A DNA stretch of 64,000 bases from Caprimulgus europaeus (GCA_907165065.1 OU015540.1:4262001-4326000); one strand, 5' to 3'; shown: positions 28,525 through 39,662, counted from the first letter of the stretch. The notes: generated by a model from the letters alone, not told the origin. A program made the numbers and translations.

Positions 28525-30517
28525 CTGGGAGGGAGAGAGGTGACACCCCTGGGACACAGCTCCTGTGTCCCCTGGGGATCATCCCCCAGGTGATGCCAGG
28601 GGTCTGCAAGGGATGGATGGCACCTGGCTGGCCCTGAGCATCCATCACCCCACTGTTCTGCTGCAGCTTCTGTTTTCTCCACTTGGAAAGATGTTTTCCC
28701 TGGGCAGAGGGGGGTCCCTTGACCCACTGGGCAGGAGTTTGGGTTTGGGGTGACGAGTGATGATCGTGGGGTCCATGTAAACCTCCCCAAAGTCACAACA
28801 TCTTCTCCCCTCCCCCAGCCCAGCTCAACACCTCACCATGACACTGCCAATGCCAAACGCCACTGTGCTTTCCAAAAGCAATTAAAGAAATTAATGGGTG
28901 AAAACCACTGATGGATGGCGAGCGGCTGCTGGGGAAGGTCCCAGCTGCCTCGGGAAGCCCGGGCTCTCTGCAGGCACCACACGCTGCTTCTGCTTTATGG
29001 CCTTTGTCAGCATCTCTGCTGCCCGGAGCTGGGGCAGTGACACCCTCCTGCAGCCTTTTCCGGGAGAGGAGGGGATGTGATCTGGTTTTTAAGGTGAGCA
29101 TTTTGGATTTGCTTCTCCAAAAAGCCACAGCCCAGCAGGGAAATGCTCAAAGAGCTGCCGTGAGACCCCAGCAGCACATCCAAGAGGGTCTGCACCACAT
29201 GCATCCCAAAATAAGCTCCCAAATCACCTGGAATCCTCCAGAGACTCTGCCAGAGCCACCCAAACAATGGTTCATCTCTCTGGGGCCATCCCAGGCCCTG
29301 GGGAGCATCCCGGGGGGGCTGCTCTGTATTTACCAGTGCCCCCAGCTCTGGACCACCCAACTGGCCAGGGGGAAAACCTGCCCCAGGGCAGCGGGTTGAG
29401 GCAGAGGAGGGAAGGAAGAAAAATCAGTATCAGTGGTTTCTCTGGTGTCCCTGCCAGACAGGGTGTTTGCAGGAGCAGAGAGGTTTTCCAGCATCTCCTT
29501 GGCCACCAGGATGGGTTGGGTGCTGGGGGACCCTGGGGTGGGGGGCACACGTGGTACCCAGGGACTGCAAGCGCAACGCTAGAGCCTGACATGCATCTGC
29601 TCGCTGCAGGGACGGGTGACACAGAGCAGGAGGCTGTGCAGAGGCCTGGATGGGGCCAGACTGCGATCCCCACCTTGCAAGATGCTGGGGTGGGCCCCAA
29701 GACCTCCCCCATCCCAGAGCACCGTGGGCAGGACAACCCAGTGAGGCACATTTTGGCTGGGAACACCTCTCCATCCCTTTGCTGGTGGAGATGCTGGCTG
29801 TGATCCCCTCCCCCTAGCACCCTCCTGTGCCTGATGCTGCCCCAGACAATAAAACCCAGCGGGAAGCATCTCCCGGGATGCCGGGAAAGCCTGATCCAGG
29901 GTTTTTCCACAGCAGAGATCCCAGCTGGAGAACGCGCCGGCTGGAAACGCCCCGAACCTGCTGTCACCCAAACTTCTTGGCAGGGAGAGCAGAGCGGGAT
30001 GTGCTGGACCAGCCCTCCGGCACCCTCAGCCTCACCCGCTCTGAGCATCCCTGTGCCACCATAATTCGGTTTAACCCTCTATTTGGGTTTACACCTGGCT
30101 ACACAGGAGGGGACTCGGGTCCTGTCACCCCTCTGTCCCCAATGTATGGCGGGGGGGGCGGTGTTTATCAGGGATGGAAGGTCTACCCAAGGGACAGGGC
30201 CGGGCAGATCAGGGTCCCCAATACCGGGGGACCCCCGGGCACTGCAGACACCCCCCCAGCAGGGCAGAGAAGTGATTTTTCCTCTGGGAAAAGACCCCCG
30301 ACATCTTGCGAGCAGCGAAGTTGCGATGGCGGGGGGGGGGGGGGTGGAATCACCAAGCCCCTTCCCGAGGCTGGAGCGGCAGCTCCTTGCAGGAGCCGGG
30401 GAGGGGACTGGGGGGGATCCCGTCCTGTGGGGGGATGCTCGGGGGGTCGAGGGGATTAGGTGTTCGGGGTCTCCCCACCCCTCTCCCCCCTCCCAACAGG
30501 TCGGCAGCGGCTCTTAC
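28525..30517 (-). other. SLC29A4 first intron (between non-coding exon 1 and the start exon)
   Basis: About 2 kb of GC-rich sequence with no coding pattern. The overlapping long antisense frames (29272-30048 and others) have no recognisable domains. Confidence 0.5.
30331..30344. repeat. G14 homopolymer upstream in intron 1
   Basis: Fourteen consecutive G bases, with another G8 run near 30150. Such tracts can form quadruplexes and are often misread. Confidence 0.8.
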
Positions 30518-30870
30518 CTCCCTTCGCCGCGGCGGCTCTGCGGCACCGGCGCTGCCCCCGCCCCGGCCCGCCCCGCTCAGCACCGGCGGCCGCCGGGCCC
30601 GGGCCCCGCCGTGCGGGAGCCTCCGCCGGGGGAGAGGAGGGACGGGGCGGGAGATGGGGGGGCCGGTAGCTGTTGCGGCGGCTGCGAACGAGGAGCAGAG
30701 GCGGCCCCGGGCCCGGCCCTGCCTCCCGCATCCTCCCGCCCCTTCCCCGCATCCTCCCCCGCTCCCCCCGGGAGAGCCCCGAGCCCCCCCACCACCAGCC
30801 CCCGGGCCACCGGGCGAGGGCTGGATCAGCCCCGGGGCCGCGGGAGAGGTTTTTCCGATGCCCAGAGCAC
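30490..30870. promoter_or_regulatory. CpG island promoter of SLC29A4
   Basis: Very dense in CG dinucleotides and GC-rich for about 350 bases, with no TATA box. On the - strand it carries a GGCGAAGGGAG|GTAAGAG donor at 30517/30518, so a non-coding first exon starts within the island. Confidence 0.75.
30518..30700 (-). other. SLC29A4 non-coding first exon (5' end approximate)
   Basis: A strong donor (GTAAGAG on the - strand, 30511-30517) in the CpG island pairs in direction and spacing with the acceptor before the ATG exon. The transcription start cannot be fixed from sequence; 30700 is a guess. Confidence 0.5.
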
Positions 30871-30881
30871 GTTCAGGTCTG

Positions 30882-31011
30882 TAGGTACCGCCCATAGGCA
30901 GTGCCTGTACGTGCTGCCTATAGGTACCGGCTATAGATACCGTCTATAAGTACCGCCTATAGGTACTGCCCATAGGTACCGTCCATAGGTACTGCCTATA
31001 GGCACTTTAGG
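30882..31011. repeat. 13-bp minisatellite (TAGGTACCGCCTA-type), ten units
   Basis: Ten consecutive 13-base units, each with one to several changes from TAGGTACCGCCTA. Unit junctions form CCTATAGG and the core forms GGTACC, both palindromes. It sits just upstream of the SLC29A4 CpG island. Confidence 0.88.
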
Positions 31012-31151
31012 GGGATGTCAAAGGCCCGGAGCTAATTGCAAAGAGATTAATTAAGAAGGAAGCTCTGGTCATTTCATTCAGGACATGAGCTCTGCAGGGA
31101 CAGGTCCCTTCCCACCCTGCAAAGGGCTTTGGGGTTAGAGGGGCTGGTCCG

Positions 31152-31412
31152 ATGGATGGGTGGGTGGACAGACAGAAGAATACATGGATGGACAGAAGGA
31201 TGGATGGACAGAAGGACAGAGAAGAATAGATAAGACAGGCAGAACAGATGGACAGACAAAAGGATAGATGGAAAAAACAGAAGAATAGATGGATGGTCAG
31301 AAGGATGGATGGACAGAATAGATGGATAGACAGAAGGACAGATGGATGGATAGAGGGAAAACTAAAACAGCAGATGGATGGACAGGACAGGTAGATGGGC
31401 AGATGGATGGAT
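31152..31412. repeat. (GATGGACAGAAG)n minisatellite
   Basis: About 260 bases of GGATGGACAGAAGGAT-type units with 4-base (GATG, GACA) substructure. The antisense frame rich in Ser/Ile/His over it is a repeat artefact. Confidence 0.88.
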
Positions 31413-32499
31413 GGATTGCAGCTCTGGCTAGCAGAAGGCAGCAATCCCCAAAGCTTTTTGGGGAAGTGAGTGGGGATCTCTGCTCCCCTGCGTAACCAGG
31501 GGGTGGAAGCAAAGAAGGAAGAGAACCAACTGTGTGGGAAGATGGGGTCACCTGTCCAGGGAGAGGATGCCTGTCCCTGAGGAAGGTGCTCCAGGCAGGG
31601 ACACCACGAGTGTCCCCACCCCTCCTGAGATGGGTGAGCTGGCCGAGGCTGGAGGCACTATCACAGGGAGCAGTGAGAGCCCTGGGGGACCAGCCCTTGC
31701 TGGGCTCTCCGCACCCAGAGCATGGGAGGACGGTGGCAGGAGGAGGAGAGGCCCCACCCGTGCTCACCCACTGTGGCTGCAACACACGGGGCTGTGAATG
31801 ACGATCTCCTCGCGGTCAATAAACGCTGCCTTGTATAAATCAGCGTGCAGGGCCGGCGGGATGAGCTGCTGCTGCTCACAGCAGAGGAGAGGAGAGAGGA
31901 AAGCGGCTGTGTCTCCTCTGGGGGAGCAGGGCTGAGCAAAGGGGCTCCCACAAACTCAGCCTGGGGAGGAAAACAGGCCAGGTGAAAATTTCCAGCTTTT
32001 TTCCTTGGCTGAAATCACTGGAATTTGGCTCAGAGCAAACCAGGCTGCTGTGCCCAGAGCCAAGGGCGCTGCTTTCCCCGCTCCCCCCTTGGCTGAGCAC
32101 TGGTAAAGCTCAGTGCACTGGTGCAAAGGGGGATTTTTTTTCAGGCTGGTGCTTTGTTCAGCTCTAATTTGACAGTTCCAGGTTTATAAGACACTGTAAA
32201 ATCTCAAAGCCCCTCACTCCTCTTGGGGTACGGCACCTTGCCCTACACTGGACCCCATCACCCCCTGCTAGGAACCTTGGAAGGCTGAGAAAAGGGATGA
32301 CTGTGGTGGGGGATCCCTGACTGTGTCTGATGCTGGTTGGCACCCAGATGGTGTGAGTGTTCTGCAAAAAGAGCAGGAGGAGCTGAAGCATATGTGCACT
32401 CTCCTTTCCACAGCTCCCCAGGCAGAGTTACTCACGGCTTTCCGCAGGGATTCTCCCCATGAGCTGGTTCTCCCCATCCTGAAGCTCCAGGTTGGAGCT
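31413..32499. other. Intergenic sequence upstream of SLC29A4
   Basis: No gene. A short AT-type motif group at 31815-31840 (gtcaataaacg and tataaat) stands out from GC-rich surroundings. Confidence 0.5.
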
Positions 32500-32796
32500 G
32501 GGGGGTCCTATAAGGGCAGTTACTGACAGAACAAAGGGAACTGGCTTTAAACTGGAAGAGGGGAGATTGAGATTGGATATTAGGAAGAAATTCTTTGGTG
32601 TGAGGGTGATCAGACACTGGCCCAGGTTGCCCAGAGAAGCTGTGGCTGCTCCTCCCTGGAAGTGTTCTCGGCCAGGTTGGATGAGGCTTTGAGCAACCTG
32701 GTCTAGTGGAAGGTGTCCCTGCTGATGGCAGGGGGGTTGGAACTGGATGAGCTTTAAGGTCCCTTCCAACCCCAACCTTTCTATTCTATGATTCTA
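32500..32796 (+). mobile_element. CR1-type LINE, truncated 3' end
   Basis: Carries typical avian CR1 3' strings: ggatattaggaagaaattct, caggttgcccagagaagctg, gaggctttgagcaacctggt, ggtcccttccaaccccaac, and the terminal attctatgattct repeat. Forward orientation, 5'-truncated as usual. Left edge approximate. Confidence 0.88.
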
Positions 32797-34626
32797 CAAA
32801 AGCCACCGAGCTCAGGGATCATCTTGGCCCCCAAATGCACTTGGTGCTCTCCAAACCACAGGGAGATGCTGCAACCAAATACTTCATGGCAAATAACAAG
32901 TCCTTGAGTTTCACCATCCTGTCTAAACTCCCATGGCCTCTTGATCTCCATTTTGGGTGACAAGGGGGTTCCCTTTCTGCTATGGGTGTAACCAGGGTAC
33001 CCAAAGAAACTGCTACATCTTGGAGAGCTATAGGGGACCACAGGGAGATTAATCCATCAAGATGAACATCTCCAAGTGTTTTCTCTCTGCTTTCCCCATC
33101 CCCAAGGACAGCGTTAGACCCAAATGACACTGTCCACCCTCCCAAAGTGCCCAAGGTGGCATGAGGTAGGCCCCAGGAGCTAGGCTTTCCCTGAGTTTTG
33201 CTGGGTTTTCAATTTTTCAAGCTGTCCCTAAATAATTCAGCTCTGATGGAGCTGGCTGGAGGTTGGTGAGCTCGGATGCTCCTTGGGTTTCTGCTTGACC
33301 CACTTTAACAACCAGGAAAACCTGCCAGGCACAATGCTCTGAGTGTGATGAGGCAAAGGTGGCCTGGACACCCTGGTCCCCATTACAGGAGGGACACCCC
33401 ACACACACAGCCCCATCCTGGGGTCTCCCTCTGCACCCCCGCATCAAACAACAGGGGTCACAGAGCATCCCCAACCCACCCACAGCTTTTTACAGCTATT
33501 TTTGCCTTTCCCTGCTCTCCCCCGGCTCCCAGCACAAGTGGGTGCCCCCCAGCAGTGCTGGTGGGATTACGAGGAGGGATTTGCTCAGCTCCATGAACCC
33601 ACTAACACTCTGCAGCCTCCTCGCCACGGCTCCTTGCTATGCAGAGCCTCACCTCGCGCTCCTGACGCCTGGTCGAACACTGATTAATCCCGCCGGGTGG
33701 AATAGATGCTGCTGCTTCATTTGGCTCGGAGAGGTTGGATTAGGATGGTCTCCAGAAATCCCCTGTACTGTGGATTTTTCTTGCCTTCCCAGCAGAATCA
33801 GGTTTGATTAATCATTGCTGTTGTGGAGGTGAGAGGAAGGAGAGACCTTTCAGGTGTCTGCATCCCACCACACTGCCCAAAATCTCAAGCCATGGCTTGA
33901 AACCCTTGGGGACCCTGCTGTCCCCAGCCCTGTGGGCACAGCCACGAGCTGTCCCTTGGTTAACAAGCAGCAAAACCCAGCTCCTTAACCAAGTGGTGAT
34001 CACCCTGCCAGGGTGCCCCGGGTGTTCCGTGCCCAATGCCACGTCCCCTCTGCACCAACCAAGGTGGGTGACACCGTACCTGCGATCACGGAGCAGGGGG
34101 GACCAGGCAAAGGGATGAAACATCTCACACCCCCACTGGGCTCGGTGCTCCTGGGAACACTGTGCACCCATCTCTGCTGCTTCCCAGGAAGTAGAGGCTG
34201 TTCCTCAGCCTGCAGTTAATTCCCTCTTGGAAAAACTCTTTCAAACAGCATCGCAGACTTCGCCTCCTTCCCCGGGGTCTGTGCCCAGCGCCAGCCGAGC
34301 GTGCAGCGCCGGCACCGGGAGCGTCCTCAGCTTGGCAGGGAGTTGATGGGGATTAACCAGGGATGTTGTCACTTGGCCAGAGTCACACTCGGGGGATTAT
34401 CAGGGTCTGCAGGAAGCAGGGAGTAGCCAGGGAATTCGCTCAGTGCAAGGGGAAGGTTGGTGGCAATGAGATTGCAGGGGAACAGGAATCCCCAGTGCTG
34501 GCGGGATCTCGGCACTGGAGGCCATGGGGATTAACTGGGTTTTCCCCAAGTTTTGCAGCAAGACTGGGGTGGGAGGAGGAGTCGCTCTAAGCCCAAAGCA
34601 CTGGGTTTAAATGCTCCAGGGAGAGA
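32797..34626. other. Intergenic sequence
   Basis: No gene or clear repeat. A perfect 10-base palindrome TGATTAATCA lies at about 33805-33814, and GATTAATCC occurs near 33680. Confidence 0.5.
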
Positions 34627-34970
34627 GAATCATAGAATAGTTTGATTGGAAAAGACCATTATGATCATCTAGTAAACCCGGCATTGCCAAGTTCACCACT
34701 AAACCATGTCCCCAAGTACCACATCTGCATGTCTGTTAAATCCCTCCAGGGATGGTGACTCCATCACTGCCCTGGGCAGCCTGTTCCAATCCTTGACAAC
34801 CCTTTCAGTGAAGAATTTTTTTCCTAATATCCAACCTAAACCTCCCCTGGCACAACTTAAGGCCGTTCCCTCTTGTCCTGTCACTTGTTATTTGGGAGAA
34901 GAGACCAACACCCACCTCCCCACACCTTCCTTTCAGGTAGGTGTAGACAGCGAGAAGGTCTCCCCTCAGA
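34627..34970 (-). mobile_element. CR1-type LINE, truncated 3' end, reverse orientation
   Basis: Begins with gaatcatagaatag (reverse of the CR1 3' end) and continues through ctgcccaggcagcc-like, cctaatatccaacctaaacc and gagaaggtctcccctcag strings, all typical of reverse CR1. Right edge approximate. Confidence 0.88.
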
Positions 34971-36420
34971 TGCAGGGGATGAGCTGAGCATCAGCTTTGG
35001 GGCACCCAGCCCTTGTCCCAAGGCCAAGGACCAACTTCTTCCCCACAGACGCTCCAGTTCTCCTGCAAGGGGTTACTCTGTGCATCCCTCCCACCCCCAA
35101 ATCAGCTCAGCCAGCCTAGGAGAGCTGGAGACACCCAGAGAGGATACCCACAGCCCTTGCAGATACCACCCCCCTGCCTTGTTTGCTGGAAGAGATTTGC
35201 ATCCATCACTAATTAATCCAAGATGAGCTGCAAATTCAGCTCCTTGATTGCAACTTCACGTAATTGCTGCACGCACAGGCAGAGCGGCAGGATGGGATAA
35301 AAAAAGGAGACAATCAGCGGTGGGTGTAGAGGAGACAACGGCTGGGAAGGGCTGGTTCAGCTCATTCCCACTCACCAGGCTATTTAAAGATCCAGGTTGA
35401 GAGAAGATATTTTCCTCTGGAAGGAGAAAATGGTGACAACCACCCTTAGGTGGGTTTTTTTCAGCCCCATGTTGGCTCACAAAGGGCCTCACCAGCAAAC
35501 ACAAAGCCTGAGCCCATCTGGTGATGAGGAAACCACGAGTTACAGGCAACACAGCTCCTTTGGCTTTTCCCAGCTTGCTGCCACACATTGCCCTCCTCCC
35601 CTGACTTCCCTTTTCCCAATGTCCAAGCCGCTGTCTGTAGGTTTCAGAGTGAGCACTCCACCGAGGTAAGGAGAGCAAATACATCCCCTAGAGCCAGTGC
35701 TCCAGGCTTCTCTCCCACCCACTGGGTACATGAGACCTCATGGCTATGAGGGCTGCTAAATCCCCTCCCAAAAAAGACCCAGAGGACAGCAAGCCAGGCC
35801 CACCAGCAAGGTGCTGCCTCCTTGGAAAGCAAACCAGTGGTGCAAGGGAGGCCGGGCAGCACCGCCCAGAGATGGTGATGGGCAAAGCCACCAGCTGAGC
35901 TGACCTCACCTCTCAGTGGCACAATTAGTGGGGAAAAAAACCCCTGCTTTTCCTGCCAGCAATGCACAAAGCCTACAGAGCTACAGGGCTCTGGGGGGCA
36001 GGTGGTACCCACCTGTGATGCAGGTACCTGGGGGGATGCAGCCAGTGCCACACAGGCAGGTGATGTGCAAGCAAATCGATGCTGATATTGGCACATGAGT
36101 TATTTTGCCACGTTCCTCCTCCTCTTCCTCTGCTCACATCCCACCTGCAGACATTTCCCCTCACCAGTTTGACACCTCCACATACACCCCAGCACCATGA
36201 AAGCTGAGCGACAGGGCAGCAAACAGCAGCAGACAGCTCAGCCCTGCGCTCCCTATTCACGTTTTTCCCCTGAAAAGGAAAGAAAGAAAGAAAAAAGCTA
36301 CTTTCAGCTCCAGCCTTTTCTCTAGAAAAAGGCAGCTCCCAGCTTGGGGGCCCCTTTACCAGCCCCATAGCAAGGACTGAAAGGGGGCTTGGGCAGCCAG
36401 GCTGGTCCCACCACCCCTCT
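34971..36420. other. Intergenic sequence with one AT-rich motif cluster
   Basis: No gene. At 35195-35265 ATTTGCAT (35195-35202), TAATTAATCC (35210-35219) and a C/EBP-like attgcaac follow each other in otherwise GC-rich DNA. Confidence 0.45.
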
Positions 36421-36740
36421 TAATGAGGGGGGACATGCGTGAAGGCTAATACCACCGCCAAGATTTTGGCAGTAGTGACACACACAGCACGTTAAACGCC
36501 TTAGGGGGGATTTGCATAAGCTTGGGGAGGGAGGAAGAGCACGGAGAGAAGTGTTGACAATAGGAAAGTAAATGCATTAAAGTGCTTAGGGGGGAAAAAA
36601 ATATCTGATAAAGGAATAAACCAGTTAAGGGAATATATTACTCGTAGCCCCGTTATTCAAATCCTGCCTCATAGGAAATCCTCTTAAAGCGATCACCTGA
36701 TTGTGTGTTAAATTCCTAATTGAATCCTAAAAGAATTATG
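36420..36740. promoter_or_regulatory. Putative conserved non-coding element / enhancer
   Basis: A 300-base AT-rich, low-repeat island in GC-rich sequence with many short regulator-like motifs: ATTTGCAT (36510-36517), TGATAA (36606-36611), CCTAATTG and AATCCTAA. No coding pattern. Conservation cannot be tested here. Confidence 0.3.
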
Positions 36741-38640
36741 TATTTCTTCCATCCAAGCACCAAGAGGGGAGCCCACGTGGATGTTCACCCAAGGGGGGAA
36801 GCAGAGGAGATGCTGGGAGAGGGGTCCTGGGGCAGCAGCTCCAGCCAGGAGGGATGTGATGGAGATGTGGGGCTGAGGAGGGATGCCTGGGGAAGGCTGC
36901 AGCACCTTTGAGGGCAGCAGGGGAAAGCTTTGCTGGGAGAAGTTAAGGAGTGATGGTGCCTTGGGGTGGATGGAGAAGGACCTGATGGATCTCCAGGGCT
37001 CCTCCAGCCCTGGTTGTTGCAGCAGCATAGGGCTCACAAAGGATGAAAATGCACCAAATGTGGCTCCTGCCCTGGAGCTGCTGGGAACACACAACTGCCA
37101 CCACCCAGGATCTGGGCAAAGGGGACTTTGGGGAGGGGTTACAGCAGCCCCTGGAGCTGCTGAGGAGCAAAGGGGGGGACCAGGGCTCTGGGATGACTCC
37201 ACTGCTGACGCAGGAGGGACATGGCCCGCCCCATGTCCCCTCACCTCCTGCCAGTTTGCCCCCCAGTTTTCCCAGCCAGGGCTGAAGGTGATGCCGGTGC
37301 ACTCCCTTCCCCTGCCTCCACGCTATAAATAAGATGAAAAAACCCCCCAAAAACCAAAAAACCACCCCCAAAACCAACAAAAAAGTCTCACCTGGCACTC
37401 AAGAGCTGAGGGGAACAGTGGGACTGACACGCACCAAACCCACAGCCTGTGCTGGGGTGATGGGGAAGTAAAGAAAAAGAAACAGAAAAGCTAAAAATAA
37501 CCCTGGGAGCTGCTTTCTTCCCAGAGATCATTTTTCTACCCAGCTCTTTCATTTCATAAACAGGATTATTTATTTATTTCTCCCCCTCCTTACTCCATTT
37601 TTCTTTTCTTTTTTTTTTTTTTAATTTAATGCCACCACTTTACCCATCCCCACATTTCTTTTAAAAGCAAGTTAAAAAATCCCCACGAACACCCAAAATG
37701 AAATAAAAAACAACAAAAAAACCCTCAAACCACCCCCCCTTGCTCGCTCCAGCAAGCACTTACGTTGCTACAGCTCTTTATAGGTAATTGAATATCCCAG
37801 AGTGCATCTGCTAATGCAAACTCCAATATAAATAAGCAGCAGCGCTGAGCTCGGGGAAGGCAGAGGCAGCAGCTGAGAAAACAAAGCGAGCAGAGCCCAG
37901 CAAAGCCCAAACCCAGCCAAGCTCAGGGGCTGCCAGAGGCTTTTTATCAGGCAGCAGCGTGTGGCAGAGGTCCTGCTCCCGGGCGAGCGCGGGAGCTGGC
38001 AGCGAGCAGGGTTTGCAGGGAGATGGTTATCGAGTGATCCTGGCTGCTGAATCCTTTCCAGAGCCACGCAGTGGGGTGCAAAGCCCCCCAATTCCTGGGG
38101 ACAGCCCTGTCCCCCTTAGCCCAACAGGTCCCCCCCATAGCTGGTTTTGCACCATTTGCATCTCCAGCGGTACCTGCATCTCCTCAGTTCAGCATCCTCC
38201 AGCAGCAGCCAGGGAAATCAGGGATGACAGGAGCAGTTAATTTGAGCCCTCAGAGGCCATCTTCCCACTCACACGTTGTTTTGTTTCCAAATAGACTTTT
38301 AATAACTAATTTCAGATGGTAAAAAGAAATAGCTATATCCTGACCTCTTGAAATGCAAATTGCCTTGCGTCCTGGGAGACATGAAAGGCTGTTTCCTATC
38401 TGAAACACGTTCAAAAGGAGCGAGATAAGGTCTGGCTCTGCCTCCCTGCTTCCATTTTCCAAATGGTTTTTGAGCAGGGGGAGATGAGACACTCTGATTT
38501 TGCTGTGCTTGCTCCCATACAGAGCACACGTGGGGTGCTGGAGGGCTGGGGACAACTGGAGCAGAGACCCCCTGTACCCTGATATCACACAGAGGAGGGT
38601 CACAGGACAGGGTGGGTATTTCCTACAAACCAGACCTGCT
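36741..38640. other. Intergenic sequence, regulatory-like patches
   Basis: No gene. It has A/T homopolymers at 37600-37625 and 37320-37380, a TATA-like element near 37827, and octamers at 38154-38161 and 38353-38360 with a GATAAGG at 38424-38430. Confidence 0.45.
37827..37835 (+). promoter_or_regulatory. TATA-like element (TATAAATAA)
   Basis: Perfect TATAAATAA, preceded by ATGCAAAC and followed by GC-rich sequence (gcagcagcgctgagctcgg). The layout resembles a TATA promoter pointing right, but no gene follows. Confidence 0.2.
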
Positions 38641-38649
38641 CCAGACTTT

Positions 38650-38715
38650 ACAGATGTTCCAGGGGAAGAAGGTTGGGATGCTCCCAAGGAAGGGACATGG
38701 ATGTTCCAGAGGTTG
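38650..38715. repeat. Isolated unit of the 53-bp minisatellite
   Basis: The stretch with gatgttccaggggaagaagg and ttgggatgctcccaaggaag matches the unit of the array at 39160, about 500 bases away. Confidence 0.7.
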
Positions 38716-39159
38716 TGGGGACTGGTGACACCCAGAGCTCCTGCCCAGACACAATTTTTGGACCTGATTCCAAAGGTTGCAATATGATTTACTCAGGAAA
38801 ACATGGCAGAGTGGTGGTACAGTCACCAGACACAGCTACACCCACCACTGTCCAGCCCCACCACTGTTCCCCCAGCCCAGCACAGCTGCAGTCCAGCTCC
38901 TTCTCCAGCCTCCCAGCAGCTTTCCCAGGCAGCAAGTTTGTGACACACCCAGCAGCCAGGAGCCCTTGGCCACCCGGAGCAGCTTTGGCTCCGTGAGGCA
39001 AACACAGACTATTATGTTTTTTAACCTTGTTCTGCTCTGAGTCATGGATCACCAGTGCAGAGAAGGTGCCCTCAGCACGCACTGAAGGTGCTGCAGAGCT
39101 CTGCTGCAGATGTGGGCAGAGAGATGATCCCAGAGGGAACAAGGGAAAGAACAGGGAGG

Positions 39160-39662
39160 TGGTGGGGGGGAAAAGGCTGGGATGTTGCTGGAGAAGGAGC
39201 AGGGATGCTGCCAGGCAGAAAAAGCTCCTGGGGAAGGGAGGAAAGAAGATGGATGATCCAGGAAGAAAAAGGGTGGGATGCTCCAGGGACAGCTGGAATG
39301 TTCTCAGGGAAGGGAGGAGAGAATATGGATGTTCCAGGGGAAGAAGACTGAGATGCTTCCAAGGAAGGGAGAAAAGAACACAGATGATCCAGGGGTGAGA
39401 TAGAGGTTGGATGCTGCTTAGGAAGGAGCAGGTATTCTCTGGGGACAGAAGGCTGGGATGCTGCTAGGGAAGGGAAGAAAAACCATGGATATTCCAGGGG
39501 GAAAAAGGCTGAGATGCTGCTGAGGAAGGAGCAGGGATGTGCTGGGGACAGAGGCTGGGATGCTCCCAGGGAAGGCAGGAAAATATGGCTGTTTCAGGGG
39601 AAAAAGGCTGGGATACTCCTAGGGAAGGGACAAAAGAACATGGATGTTCCAGGGATAAAAAG
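39160..39662. repeat. ~53-bp minisatellite array
   Basis: Units of the form ggctgggatgctcccagggaag ... gaacatggatgttccagggg repeat with a period near 53 bases (for example 39553 to 39606), with insertions and substitutions. Frames over it are artefacts. Confidence 0.85.

Noticed and set aside
29272-30048. 258-residue frame on the - strand in the first SLC29A4 intron
   Set aside because: No recognisable family, same strand as but not in phase with SLC29A4, and typical of chance frames in GC-rich DNA.
30083-30949. 288-residue frame on the + strand, and overlapping GC-rich frames on both strands
   Set aside because: They lie in the CpG island; GC-rich DNA has few stop codons. Composition is Pro/Gly/Arg only, with no splice or domain support.
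31007-31444. Frame encoding HPSIHLS-type repeats
   Set aside because: Direct translation of the GATGGACAGAAG minisatellite; not a CRISPR array because units are contiguous without unique spacers.
39055-39398. Frames over 39.0-39.4 kb resembling a repeat protein
   Set aside because: The 53-bp unit is not a multiple of three, so the frame drifts; it is a minisatellite.
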